A stretch of DNA of 64,000 bases, from positions 62,001 to 126,000 of IMG/VR virus record IMGVR_UViG_3300036790_000468; one strand, written 5' to 3'. Below, one piece after another: positions 47,981 to 55,513 of this stretch. Each line of letters starts with the position of its first letter. Within the stretch, counting starts at the first letter, position 1. The position numbers and the translations under genes were made by a program. Below the pieces are notes generated by a model, which saw nothing but the letters and a program-made list of their open reading frames with translations, made no database searches and was not told the DNA's origin. This DNA comes from a virus.

Positions 47981-48814
47981 GTGAGCAGCGTCGATTTCAA
48001 GAGCGAGCACGCCGCCGCAAACCTGCGCGGCAGCGAAGGCCACTACCTCCAATCCCTGCCCGCCCACATCGCCATCGGGCTACTCAACCCCACCAGCTTC
48101 CGCGCCCGCGACTCTCTCGCCGGCATCATCGAGCCGGCGAGCCACCTCCTCACGCTCAACGACGCCGCGTTCGGCACGTTCTTCACCACCTCCTGGTTCA
48201 CGGACATCGGCGGCGAGTTCGCCTGGCGCGGCCAGCCGCTCGACACGTTCCAGATCTCCCTGAACACCGCCGTCGCCCTCGGCGGCGACCCGCTGCGCTT
48301 CGCCTGCCGCCTCGGCGCGAAGGGCTACCCGTACGTCGAGGGACCCAGCCGGGCATGGCTCGCCAGCATCATCGACGAGGGGCTGAGCACCGGCGTGTTC
48401 CGCAGCCCCGGCCAGGGCTGGGAAGAGGTCGCCGGGATGCTGCGGGAGCGGGACGACGAACCGGTGGTCATCACGTTCTCCGGGGACGGCGGCGGGTTCC
48501 CGTCCCCGTACCTCGGCGGCTGGTTCCCGGCGGAGCTCGGCGACGACTACTCGAAGCTGGCGGAGGGGCAGATCCCCGCATGGGAGGCCCGGCAGGACGA
48601 ATGGTACGAGTCCGGCGACGAGCCGATGAAGTGGCGCATCGCCGTCCAGGCGCTGCGATCGAGCCGGGATGGCCTGGAGATGCGGCCGGACACGTGGACG
48701 GACCTGTACTTCGGCCGCGGTATCACGGTGTTCGACCTGCTCGCGCACGACCGGGCCGAGCGGCTCGACCGGGCGTTCGGGATCGCCGGCGCGCTCGCGA
48801 CGAAGGAGAACTGA
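47981..48814 (+). CDS. Hypothetical protein
   Basis: 277 residues from GTG with AAGGAG upstream. Segments: HIAIGLLNPTSFRARDSLAG, FGTFFTTSWFTDIGGEFAW, LNTAVALGGDPLRFACRLG, then a Gly/Pro-rich middle and a helical end (MKWRIAVQALRSSRDGLEM; FDLLAHDRAERLDRAFGIAG). No family recognised; one of the longer early proteins. Preceded by repeat copy A. Confidence 0.65.
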   Translation: MSSVDFKSEHAAANLRGSEGHYLQSLPAHIAIGLLNPTSFRARDSLAGIIEPASHLLTLNDAAFGTFFTTSWFTDIGGEFAWRGQPLDTFQISLNTAVALGGDPLRFACRLGAKGYPYVEGPSRAWLASIIDEGLSTGVFRSPGQGWEEVAGMLRERDDEPVVITFSGDGGGFPSPYLGGWFPAELGDDYSKLAEGQIPAWEARQDEWYESGDEPMKWRIAVQALRSSRDGLEMRPDTWTDLYFGRGITVFDLLAHDRAERLDRAFGIAGALATKEN

Positions 48815-48816
48815 CT

Positions 48817-49101
48817 ATGAAGACCGTCTACAGCTGGGAAGTCCAAGAGCTTCAGCCGGGCGGCTGGTGGGCCAACCCCGGCAACCTCAACCGCGGCGTG
48901 TGCGGCGGCAAGAAGGGCGAGACCGACACGCCCGAGGAGCTCGCCCGCGAGATCGTCGAGTTCTACGTGCCCCGCCGCGGCGTCTACCGTGCCGCGATCT
49001 GGGACACGCTCGGCGTCGGCAAGCCCCCGATCCTCGTCGCCACCTGGAACGGGGACGGCACGATCGACGTGCGGCCGTACGAAGCGTTGACGGTGGCGTG
49101 A
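48817..49101 (+). CDS. Hypothetical alpha/beta protein
   Basis: 94 residues: YSWEVQELQPGGWWANPGN, TPEELAREIVEFYVPRRGVY, RAAIWDTLGVG, ILVATWNGDGTIDVRPYEA. Resembles small actinophage proteins of unknown function with a central helix flanked by strands. ATG follows the previous stop by three bases; its own stop overlaps the next start. Confidence 0.6.
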   Translation: MKTVYSWEVQELQPGGWWANPGNLNRGVCGGKKGETDTPEELAREIVEFYVPRRGVYRAAIWDTLGVGKPPILVATWNGDGTIDVRPYEALTVA

Positions 49102-49439
49102 CCATGGCCGAGGTCCCCGCGCACGTATGGTTCGACCCGAACACCGGACGACTGCAAGTCACCATCACCAGCGAAGAAAACTACAGCCACCGGCCCGAGA
49201 TCAAGACCGTCAACGCACGATTCGAATACCACGGCGGCTGGCACTGCGAACTCGCCCTATGGCCCGGCAAGCCGACGGTCGCCCGCGACCCCGACAGTGA
49301 GCAGCACGCCAAGGCCCTGCGCCGAGCCGAACAGGAGACCAGCATCCTGGTGGACCGCGTGCGCGCCGGGAACATCACGGTCGGCGACTTCCGGCCGCTG
49401 ATCGAAGCATTCAACGAACTGAAGGCCACGGGGGACTGA
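49098..49439 (+). CDS. Hypothetical protein
   Basis: 113 residues from GTG at 49098 (GTGA overlap); ATG at 49104 is the alternative. Beta N-terminal half (AHVWFDPNTGRLQVTITSE; VNARFEYHGGWHCELALWPG) and helical C-terminal half (QHAKALRRAEQETSILVDRV). Not recognised. Coupled to both neighbours. Confidence 0.6.
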   Translation: MTMAEVPAHVWFDPNTGRLQVTITSEENYSHRPEIKTVNARFEYHGGWHCELALWPGKPTVARDPDSEQHAKALRRAEQETSILVDRVRAGNITVGDFRPLIEAFNELKATGD

Positions 49440-49440
49440 C

Positions 49441-49614
49441 ATGCCGATCGTCATCGACGCTATCCAGGCCGTCCTCGCTGCCCTGCTGCTCCTGACTTGC
49501 ATGGACATCCTGGCGACGGCCGCGCCGCTCACCCGCAGCAGGCTGCTGCACCGGTACGCGAAACGCGTGTGGGCCATCGAGTGGGCGCTACACCTTCGCC
49601 GCGCCGGGAAATGA
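49441..49614 (+). CDS. Small single-TM protein (57 residues)
   Basis: ATG one base after the previous stop. TM helix at about 5-24 (IDAIQAVLAALLLLTCMDI), then a basic amphipathic tail (RSRLLHRYAKRVWAIEW). Membrane-associated early protein of unknown role. Confidence 0.55.
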   Translation: MPIVIDAIQAVLAALLLLTCMDILATAAPLTRSRLLHRYAKRVWAIEWALHLRRAGK

Positions 49615-49713
49615 GGGCGGCCCGGTCCGCGTCCCACCGCCGAACCGGGCCAGTCGGCCGTTTCCACGACCGACCCCACCATCATGCGCTCTTCGGGCCG
49701 GACCGCGAACCAA

Positions 49714-49866
49714 TCAGTCCCGGCTCATCGCGGTGCCTTCGAGATAGTCGGAGTCGTCCGGGTCGACGCACTCGGCCCACCGATCGGCGTCGAAAGGGTC
49801 ATATCCGGGCTTGAGTGCCGCGTCCTCGTCGGGCCGTTCTTGTGTTGCAGGCTCGTTCTCTGGCAT
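49714..49866 (-). CDS. Small acidic protein (50 residues)
   Basis: ATG at 49866 with GAGGAG correctly placed; upstream in-frame codons lie in the terminator and lack a site. Strongly acidic (ENEPATQERPDEDAALKPGY; DADRWAECVDPDDSDYLEG). Lone minus-strand gene inside a plus-strand stretch. Acidic micro-proteins of phages often mimic DNA, but nothing specific is seen here. Confidence 0.5.
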   Translation of the reverse strand: MPENEPATQERPDEDAALKPGYDPFDADRWAECVDPDDSDYLEGTAMSRD

Positions 49867-49931
49867 GTCGCTCCTCACGTAGCCGCCGGCGGTTATGCAG
49901 CGGGCACCGCCATCATCCGCCGCAATCGGCC

Positions 49932-49959
49932 GGCCCGCAGTCCATTGAGACTGCGGGCC
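49932..49959. terminator. Perfect 11 bp hairpin terminator
   Basis: GGCCCGCAGTC, loop CATTGA, GACTGCGGGCC, followed by TTCG on the plus strand. Probably ends the plus-strand operon that finishes at 49614. Confidence 0.7.
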
Positions 49960-50043
49960 TTCGCGCATCCCACCGCGGCTGTCAGCAGGCGGTGGCATTA
50001 TTGACTACATAAGCGAACGAACATGATCGAACCGGGAGGAAGC

Positions 50044-50391
50044 GTGCTCGAGACAATACCCGAAGCAGACCTCGGCGACCCCGCCGACTGGGACGAACTG
50101 CCCGAAGGCTTCACCGTGATCATCGCCACCGACCTCGAAGACCGCAGCTGGCACGTCGACACCTACGACGGCTGTGGCGTCGTCAACGTCATTGCCGCCG
50201 ACGGGACCGAGACCGGCGTCTGGCACAACGGCGGCGGCAAGATCTGGACCGGCATCGGCGACGGACACGGCTACTGCGCGAACCCCGTCCGGATCAACGT
50301 GGACGTCACCGACCCCGAGGCCATCGCCTGGGGCGCCGACCAAGAGATGCGCCGCCTCGGACTCGAACCCGGCAAGCCGAAGGAGGCGTGA
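50044..50391 (+). CDS. Hypothetical beta-rich protein
   Basis: 115 residues from GTG at 50044 directly behind GGGAGG; an ATG at 50023 lies before that site. Strands FTVIIATDLEDRSWHVDTYD, VVNVIAADGTETGVWHN, YCANPVRINVDVTDPE, then a short helix. Not recognised. First gene of a short plus-strand group. Confidence 0.6.
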   Translation: MLETIPEADLGDPADWDELPEGFTVIIATDLEDRSWHVDTYDGCGVVNVIAADGTETGVWHNGGGKIWTGIGDGHGYCANPVRINVDVTDPEAIAWGADQEMRRLGLEPGKPKEA

Positions 50392-51482
50392 TGGATGACG
50401 CCGAGGACACCTTCACCATTGCGGAACTGCGCGAGCGCCTCGTCAACCCGTCCGGCCCCGAGGACTGGTCGGACGTCATCGCGGCGCTCGCCGACCGGCT
50501 GAGTACCAGCCTGGAGAACCGGGCGGCCATGCCGATCGACGAAGCCGCGATCGTCCGCAACTTCGCCCACGCAGTCGGCGATATGGCTGTTGTCGTCGAC
50601 GGCTTCGTCGGTGACGTTGAGCACCACGAAGAGAACTGGGCGAAGATCCACGGCCACCTGCTCGAAGCCGCGAGCGGGCTCGGGTGGATCGCGGAAGGGT
50701 GGATCTGACTCGTGAGCGACAACGGGCCCCGCGCCCTGCTCGTTAAGTGCCGCAAGGACGAGGACTTCTACGTTGCCTGGTCCGAGGGCACCGAAGCGCC
50801 CGTCTGGTACGGCGCGGCAGCCGAGGCCCGAAAAGAGGGCTACACGCAGGAACGCATCGACCGCGCCGATGAGACCGGGACATCCTCGGTTCCCGGCTTC
50901 TACAGTTGGGATCATGACATCCTGCTCGCCGGCGTACTCGACCCGGATCGTCTGGCCGACCGGTGCCCGGTTCTGGTGGTCCGGGCCGAGAAACGGATGC
51001 GGATCCCGGGCCGCGAGCGCGTCGACGATCTCTTCGAGCTTTTCGGCGGATCCCGGGTAGGGCGTGCCATGGATCTTCCCACTGAACCGGAGCGAGCCCG
51101 CCGCCAGAGGCGGTGCCGGGGGCGTCTTTGTGCCTTCGCCAGGCTCCTGAGGACCAACCACCGGAACCGGGAATTCATGTAGAAGCGCTGGGAGCGCTGG
51201 GAGTGGAAACTCACGGAGCGCCCCACCGATACTGCGCACGCGGGCAAAGCCGGGCGGCATACCGTTGTCGCGCTCAATCGGCATCATCATGATCTCGGTC
51301 ATGTCGTCGACGCCGCACCGCACGGCGTCTGCTGGATTCATCACCAGGGCGACAGGCGTACGTCCACGGGCCAGCAGTCCTTGCTGCCACGTCGCGACGA
51401 GCTTCGCGAACCCCAGGGCCGGATGAGGTTCGCCGGGGGCATACGTCGTCCTCGGAAGGTCGTCGACGGGTTCGTCAGGCAT
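50271..51482 (-). CDS. Hypothetical protein; only the first about 185 codons look coding
   Basis: ATG at 51482 overlaps the stop of the upstream gene. From 51482 to about 50930 the frame is coding-like (GFAKLVATWQQGLLARGRTP; VALVMNPADAVRCGVDDMTE; EKLEEIVDALAARDPHPFLG). The formal stop is at 50271, but that part runs antisense to three well-supported plus-strand genes. The real protein was probably shorter and its 3' end replaced. Confidence 0.4.
   Translation of the reverse strand: MPDEPVDDLPRTTYAPGEPHPALGFAKLVATWQQGLLARGRTPVALVMNPADAVRCGVDDMTEIMMMPIERDNGMPPGFARVRSIGGALREFPLPALPALLHEFPVPVVGPQEPGEGTKTPPAPPLAAGSLRFSGKIHGTPYPGSAEKLEEIVDALAARDPHPFLGPDHQNRAPVGQTIRVEYAGEQDVMIPTVEAGNRGCPGLIGAVDAFLRVALFSGLGCRAVPDGRFGALGPGNVEVLVLAALNEQGAGPVVAHESDPPFRDPPEPARGFEQVAVDLRPVLFVVLNVTDEAVDDNSHIADCVGEVADDRGFVDRHGRPVLQAGTQPVGERRDDVRPVLGAGRVDEALAQFRNGEGVLGVIHHASFGLPGSSPRRRISWSAPQAMASGSVTSTLIRTGFAQ
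50388..50708 (+). CDS. Hypothetical protein
   Basis: 106 residues from GTG at 50388 (AAGGAGG upstream) or ATG at 50391; overlap with the previous TGA. Helical throughout (FTIAELRERLVNPSGPEDW; VRNFAHAVGDMAVVVDGFVG; KIHGHLLEAASGLGWIAEG). Not recognised. Confidence 0.6.
   Translation: MMDDAEDTFTIAELRERLVNPSGPEDWSDVIAALADRLSTSLENRAAMPIDEAAIVRNFAHAVGDMAVVVDGFVGDVEHHEENWAKIHGHLLEAASGLGWIAEGWI
50712..51182 (+). CDS. Hypothetical protein, C-terminal part doubtful
   Basis: 156 residues from GTG. The first about 75 residues are convincing (RALLVKCRKDEDFYVAWSEG; APVWYGAAAEARKEGYTQER; GTSSVPGFYSWDHD) and resemble small actinophage proteins with an FYVxWSxxxEAPxxxG motif. From about 50930 codon quality drops and the minus strand becomes the better coding strand, so the natural C-terminus may have been lost at a recombination joint. 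Confidence 0.55.
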   Translation: MSDNGPRALLVKCRKDEDFYVAWSEGTEAPVWYGAAAEARKEGYTQERIDRADETGTSSVPGFYSWDHDILLAGVLDPDRLADRCPVLVVRAEKRMRIPGRERVDDLFELFGGSRVGRAMDLPTEPERARRQRRCRGRLCAFARLLRTNHRNREFM

Positions 51483-51834
51483 CTACGGCCTCCATGGTCG
51501 CGACGAGCGTGTCCCAGCCAGCGCCGAGCGCCGCGATCTCCATAGCCGCCGCCGGGGGAGGTGTCGCGGTCCTGATGTACGCGCGGAGTGCCTCGGAGTG
51601 AGGGCACGTCAGGATCGCGTGCAGCCCCGGAGCGTCGGCGAACCAGGATGCCGTGACCGGGCCGAGCACGCGCGCAGCGCGGCAGTCCTCCAGGTGCCGG
51701 ATTGCCTCCGTGAACAGGTGCCGGCGCATCGCCTGCGGCCGGATGAACCACACCTCGTAGCCGGTGAGCGCGTCCCCGTGGAGGATCGCGAGGATTCCGG
51801 CGACGAGATGGTGCCTCGGCGCGGGGGCGGTCAC
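51475..51834 (-). CDS. Hypothetical protein
   Basis: 119 residues, alpha/beta (HHLVAGILAILHGDALTGYE; VWFIRPQAMRRHLFTEAIRH; CRAARVLGPVTASWF; LHAILTCPHSEALRAYIRTA). Looks like a small compact enzyme-like fold but no motif is recognised. Overlaps neighbours by four to eight bases in a minus-strand operon. Confidence 0.6.
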   Translation of the reverse strand: MTAPAPRHHLVAGILAILHGDALTGYEVWFIRPQAMRRHLFTEAIRHLEDCRAARVLGPVTASWFADAPGLHAILTCPHSEALRAYIRTATPPPAAAMEIAALGAGWDTLVATMEAVDA

Positions 51835-52640
51835 AGCTCAGGCCAGGTGTCGACGCGCACGGTGGTGACGTTCACCGGGAACGCGATATCAGGCCACTGC
51901 GGCGCGTAGGCGTAGGGGATGTCCCACTTCCACAGCATCCCGGCCTGCGTGGCGTACAAGGCTGAGGTGAGGCGTTCCTGGACGTCGGCGACCCACGTGT
52001 CGTGCTCGGTCTGCTCACACTGGCTGCACGGGAGCGCGGTGGACAGGATCGAGAGCCAGGAGTGGCGCCGGCCGCGCCGGTGCTCGCACGAGTCCAGGTC
52101 GCGCTCGACCAAGGCGGGGTGCTGCAGGAGGCAGATCTGCGCTTTCGTCCAGCCCGGGTCCCAGTTCCCGGCCATCCACCGCTCCAGGTGCTGGCTGGTG
52201 GGGAACGGGCCGATCCAGTGCTCGCCGGCCCCGAGCTTCCCGTCCCAGACCGTGAGCGCGACCGCGTCTGCCTCGCCGGGGGCCGCGAGCATGGTCTTCA
52301 CCTGGCGGCGGATCTGCTCGAGCGACTCCACCAGGAGCCCCGGCACCTTGGTGTCGAGCAGGCCGCGCAGGTGCGCTGCGAGCTCGATGATCCGGGGGGC
52401 GATGTCGTCGCCGACCTCCTCCTCGGCGAAGTAGCCGTCGGCAACCAGCGCGCGGCGCGCGTTGCGCAGCCGGGCGCGGGCGGCGAGCAGGCTCGTGTAG
52501 CCGGCGCGCTCGAGCACGAACTGCTGGTGGTCGGTGAGCATTCTGGCGAGGATCTCGTCGGCGCCTGCGGGGTCGCGCGTGATCCGGTTGCGGGCGTCCT
52601 CGATCAGGGCGGCGAGTTCGGTGGGGATGAGGTAGGACAC
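51831..52640 (-). CDS. Hypothetical protein with Cys/His cluster
   Basis: 269 residues from GTG at 52640. Helical first half (ELAALIEDARNRITRDPAGA; QFVLERAGYTSLLAARARLR; SLEQIRRQVKTMLAAPGEA). Second half has LTVWDGKLGAGEHWIGPFPT and a possible zinc site (DSCEHRRGRRHSW; ALPCSQCEQTEHDTW). Not recognised. In operon with the genes either side. Confidence 0.6.
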   Translation of the reverse strand: MSYLIPTELAALIEDARNRITRDPAGADEILARMLTDHQQFVLERAGYTSLLAARARLRNARRALVADGYFAEEEVGDDIAPRIIELAAHLRGLLDTKVPGLLVESLEQIRRQVKTMLAAPGEADAVALTVWDGKLGAGEHWIGPFPTSQHLERWMAGNWDPGWTKAQICLLQHPALVERDLDSCEHRRGRRHSWLSILSTALPCSQCEQTEHDTWVADVQERLTSALYATQAGMLWKWDIPYAYAPQWPDIAFPVNVTTVRVDTWPEL

Positions 52641-52642
52641 GG

Positions 52643-53284
52643 CTACTCCAGGCCTGCGTCGCGGTACACCGCCGGGACGCCGCCGCGGGAGATGTCGCTG
52701 GTGGTCAGTAGTGCGGTGCGGCCTAGGTCGGCGAAGCGCCGGAGGGTGAGGGGCTCGTCGTCGGGGGATGGCCACAGGCCGATGATGCGGATGCCGTAGT
52801 GCTCGGCCCACTGGGTCGCGGTGCGCTCGAGCGCGTGCGGGGGCGCGGCCAGGTTGGCGCGCTGCTCCTCGATGGGCAGGCCGGCGACGGCGCGTTCGAG
52901 GGTGGCCTCGTAGCCGGGTGGGCACGGGTCGCCGAACGCGGGTCGCTGGTCGCCGAGCTCGAATCCGACGATGGCGTAGGCGCTGCGGATGCACGGGACG
53001 GTGCCGGGCTGGCCGCCGCCGTCGAGCCAGGCGGCGACGGCGGTGCGGCAGTCGTCCTCGGTGATCGCGACGGTGTTGTCCGGCATTTTGATCTCGTCGA
53101 GGATGACGGTGATCTCGGCGATGCCGGCCGCGTCGGGGCGCGAGCCCATGTCGAACGCGACGACGCCGTGGTGGCGCTGGCCGGTGCGGGCGTCCTCGAA
53201 CCGCAGGAGGTGCCCGGCGACAGGCACGATCGCGTCGCCGGGCGCGCGCATGACGGGCGGGACGGTGGCGATCAGCTGGCCCAT
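52643..53284 (-). CDS. Hypothetical protein
   Basis: 213 residues if ATG at 53284 is used; an ATG at 53329 would add 15. No good ribosome site marks either. Strand-rich N-terminal half (GQLIATVPPVMRAPGDAIVP; HHGVVAFDMGSRPDA; EITVILDEIKMPDNTVAITE), then helices ending YGIRIIGLWPSPDDEPL and a short C-terminal domain. No family recognised. Confidence 0.6.
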   Translation of the reverse strand: MGQLIATVPPVMRAPGDAIVPVAGHLLRFEDARTGQRHHGVVAFDMGSRPDAAGIAEITVILDEIKMPDNTVAITEDDCRTAVAAWLDGGGQPGTVPCIRSAYAIVGFELGDQRPAFGDPCPPGYEATLERAVAGLPIEEQRANLAAPPHALERTATQWAEHYGIRIIGLWPSPDDEPLTLRRFADLGRTALLTTSDISRGGVPAVYRDAGLE

Positions 53285-53399
53285 GATCGGCAGCTCACGC
53301 CTGGTGATGGAGGGTGGAGGTGTGCCCATGGCCGGATGGTGGCACGGGCGTCGGAGGAGCGTTGGGGGTGCGCGGAAACCGCCCACCAGGGGGTGACGG

Positions 53400-53633
53400 T
53401 CAGTCGGCGGCGGGTGTTGAGCTCGTCTTCGGCCGGCCGCGGGGCTTCTCGGGCGGCCAGTGTCCGTCGAGTGAGTGCAGGAAGCCTTCCGGGTCGGCGG
53501 CGAGGGCGTTCAGGCATGCGGAGATGAAGCCGCGCATCGCGAGGTCGTGCTCGGTGAGTACAGCCTGGGCGCTCGCGAGCGCGTCGGCCGGCGGTCTGAC
53601 GGTGAGGGGCGGGTCGGCGTGTTGGCTGGCCAT
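53400..53633 (-). CDS. Small protein with AT-hook-like tail
   Basis: 77 residues from ATG at 53633. Helical body (ADALASAQAVLTEHDLAMRG; FISACLNALAADPEGFLH) and C-terminal KPRGRPKTSS, an AT-hook-like RGRP core. Its start is 17 bases from a pair of palindromic operators, so it may be the regulator of the divergent gene. Confidence 0.6.
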   Translation of the reverse strand: MASQHADPPLTVRPPADALASAQAVLTEHDLAMRGFISACLNALAADPEGFLHSLDGHWPPEKPRGRPKTSSTPAAD

Positions 53634-53649
53634 GGGGAAATCTTCGCAC

Positions 53650-53702
53650 AAGTGGCTTGCCACTTCCAGGGCGCTCGTGTCATATTAAGTGGCAAGCCAC
53701 TT
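53650..53702 (+). promoter_or_regulatory. Promoter bracketed by two AGTGGC-NN-GCCACT operators
   Basis: AAGTGGCTTGCCACTT (53650-53665) and AAGTGGCAAGCCACTT (53687-53702) are perfect 16 bp palindromes, centres 37 bases apart. A promoter TTGCCA (53657-53662), 18-base spacer, CATATT (53681-53686) lies between: operator 1 covers the -35, operator 2 begins just after the -10 over the start point. Strong repression is expected. Confidence 0.8.
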
Positions 53703-53724
53703 TCTAAGTGCAAGGGAGCGCATC

Positions 53725-54255
53725 ATGGCCTACAGCGACATCCGCGACCGGCTCACCCCCAACCGGTTCGAGGTGCGCCAGCACAGCACACGCGCGGACG
53801 GCATCACGCCGCGCTTCGGGGTCTGGGACAACGAGCTCGGCGCCTGGGCGCGCGTCAACCTCGGCTACGTGTACATCACCCTGCTGAAGGAGGCGGCGCA
53901 GGAAGCGGCCGACCGGCGCAACGCGATCAGCGCCCAGCGCCCGATGCTCGACGTTGCCGCCCCCGGCATCCACGAGATCTTCACCGTGAACAGCTCCGAG
54001 TCCACGGCCGGGCGCGTGTTCACCACCGGCCGGGACGCGAAGGGCCGCTTCGCGAGCTCCTACCGGCACGTGCGGCTCTACATCACGCCCCGCGGTCACT
54101 GGTACCGCGGGGACGACGCTCCGGACGACTTCCACAACGACATCCTGTGCCGCGGCTGCGGCCACCACGGCCACTTCCCCTACATCCTCGACTACAAGCC
54201 GTGTTCGAAGCCGGCGACCTCCGCCGACGTCATCGCAGCTCTGCGCGCGAGCTGA
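53725..54255 (+). CDS. Hypothetical protein with Cys/His motif, controlled by the palindromic operators
   Basis: 176 residues from ATG at 53725 with GGGAG. N-terminal part RDRLTPNRFEVRQHSTRADG and WARVNLGYVYITLLKEAAQE; the C-terminus has ILCRGCGHHGHFPYILDY, a CxxC-HH-x-H zinc-like patch. Not recognised. Its stop begins repeat copy B. Confidence 0.65.
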   Translation: MAYSDIRDRLTPNRFEVRQHSTRADGITPRFGVWDNELGAWARVNLGYVYITLLKEAAQEAADRRNAISAQRPMLDVAAPGIHEIFTVNSSESTAGRVFTTGRDAKGRFASSYRHVRLYITPRGHWYRGDDAPDDFHNDILCRGCGHHGHFPYILDYKPCSKPATSADVIAALRAS

Positions 54256-54325
54256 CCGGGCCGCGTGGGCACCGGCGCCTATCTCCCTGGGAACCGGCGC
54301 CCGCGCAGTCCGGCCAGCCGGCCAG
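54253..54325 (+). repeat. Copy B of the structured intergenic repeat
   Basis: Starts at the TGA of the 53725 gene. Nearly the same as 47846-47917, including CTCCCTGGGAACC followed by GGCGCCCGCGCAGTCCG. The first hairpin is kept by CCGG-GCC pairing with GGC-A-CCGG although its bases differ from copy A. Confidence 0.75.
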
Positions 54326-54351
54326 ACAACAAGCACCAGGAGGGGAACATC

Positions 54352-54576
54352 GTGACCGTCACCACCTACCGCGCCGCCATCGTCGTCCTGCTGATCGCCG
54401 TCGCCGCGCTGGCCACCGTCGCCGGCATCGTGCTGAGTCGCCCGAGCGCGCCGGGCGCGCCCGCGAGCGCCACCGACGTTACCGTCAGCAGCTTCAACGA
54501 CGGCTTCAGCGACAGCAAGGCGGACGACTGCGAGCAGGGCTTCGCCGCTGCCTGCGCGTGGCTGAAGTCGAACTGA
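54352..54576 (+). CDS. Small exported/membrane-anchored protein
   Basis: 74 residues from GTG behind AGGAGGGG. TM segment about 7-29 (RAAIVVLLIAVAALATVAGI), then a Ser/Ala linker and a C-terminal domain with two Cys (DDCEQGFAAACAWLKSN). Role unknown; surface location fits superinfection or envelope functions. Confidence 0.6.
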   Translation: MTVTTYRAAIVVLLIAVAALATVAGIVLSRPSAPGAPASATDVTVSSFNDGFSDSKADDCEQGFAAACAWLKSN

Positions 54577-54580
54577 TCCA

Positions 54581-54595
54581 CTGACGGGCCGTCAC
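54581..54595 (+). repeat. Copy 2 of the 15 bp palindromic intergenic repeat
   Basis: CTGACGGGCCGTCAC, identical to 33861-33875, five bases beyond a stop codon and followed by GCGGGCGTTACGC. Confidence 0.5.
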
Positions 54596-54642
54596 GCGGG
54601 CGTTACGCTAGTCCCAACCGGTACTTGAATCAGGAGGCAGAC

Positions 54643-55119
54643 ATGCGCAATACGCGCCGAGAGTTCGAGACGATCACCAACGGGCCCGCCCTGGAGCCCG
54701 CGGCACTGACGGAGGCGCTCGATGCGTGGGCGCGGGCCGACGGCGGCCGCGTGACCGCCGCGGTGGTGCACCTGCTCACGAAGGCCGGCCTTGCGGAGAG
54801 CTGGCCGATGTTCAGCGAGCACCTCTCGATCCAGCTGTTCACGGACCCGGACGACCCGGAAGGGGAGGCGTATCCGGTGGCGCGGGTGCTGGAGTGGTCG
54901 GCGCTGCACAACGCGATCCCGACGAACGAGGTGGGGAAGTCCGCGTTCGCGATGTTCGTCTACGCCCGGGCGCTGGGGGACCGCGGGTTCGTGGTGTGCC
55001 TCTCGGACCTGCTCGAGGGGATGGAGCCGCGCACGCGCCGGGTGGTGCACGAGGCGAACGCGATCCGGTTCGCGCTGCCGGTGGACCCGGAGTGGAAGAA
55101 GCACGGGAAGCAGCCCTAG
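54643..55119 (+). CDS. Hypothetical protein
   Basis: 158 residues from ATG with AGGAGG. Mostly helical (PAALTEALDAWARADGGRVT; AAVVHLLTKAGLAESWPMFS; RVLEWSALHNAIPTNEVGKS) with a strand pair LSIQLFTDPDDPEGEAYPV. Last plus-strand gene; converges on DUF397 across a terminator. Not recognised. Confidence 0.6.
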   Translation: MRNTRREFETITNGPALEPAALTEALDAWARADGGRVTAAVVHLLTKAGLAESWPMFSEHLSIQLFTDPDDPEGEAYPVARVLEWSALHNAIPTNEVGKSAFAMFVYARALGDRGFVVCLSDLLEGMEPRTRRVVHEANAIRFALPVDPEWKKHGKQP

Positions 55120-55120
55120 A

Positions 55121-55172
55121 CGCGGGAGCGCCGCCCCTGCCGCGGTGAGCGGTGGGGGCGGCGCGGTCTCGC
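55121..55172. terminator. Bidirectional terminator between convergent genes
   Basis: GCGCCGCCCC (55128-55137) pairs with GGGGCGGCGC (55155-55164), with an inner CCGC/GCGG stem and an outer CGCG pair. It lies exactly between a plus-strand and a minus-strand gene end. Confidence 0.75.
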
Positions 55173-55176
55173 GGGG

Positions 55177-55377
55177 TTAGACGAGGTCGTCGAACTCGCC
55201 GTCCTTGGCGCCGGCCAGGAACGCTGCGAGCTCGGCCCGGGTGTAGGCGATCGGGGCCTGCTCGGGCCGGTTGCTGTTGCGGATCGCGACGCCGTCGCGG
55301 GTGGGGGCGATTTCTACGCAGTTGCCGCTGGCGCCGGAGTGGGTGCTCTTGCGCCAGGGGCCGGTGATCTCAGACAT
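55177..55377 (-). CDS. DUF397 protein
   Basis: 66 residues from ATG at 55377 with AAAGGA; a longer reading is unsupported. Clear DUF397 pattern: GPWRKSTHSGASGNCVEIA, then VAIRNSNRP and FLAGAKDGEFDDL at the end. The family is nearly confined to Actinobacteria, where members sit beside XRE/DUF5753 regulators and affect development (BldB relatives). In a phage it may bind and modulate a host regulator. It is preceded by a gene-free 136-base region, probably its promoter. Confidence 0.88.
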   Translation of the reverse strand: MSEITGPWRKSTHSGASGNCVEIAPTRDGVAIRNSNRPEQAPIAYTRAELAAFLAGAKDGEFDDLV

Positions 55378-55513
55378 GTGTGATCCTTTCGGGCGGTGGG
55401 CGTTGGTTCCGACGCTATCCAGTGATCGTGCAACGTGCATCAGCATTCGCATAATTCGCCTGGGGCGCACGGTAGCGTACGCCAGCGCGCACGGTGCGTC
55501 GCCGCACCACCCC

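Noticed and set aside
50001-50035. Promoter at TTGACT upstream of the 50044 gene
   Set aside because: No acceptable -10 element at 16-18 bases; the similarity is limited to the -35.
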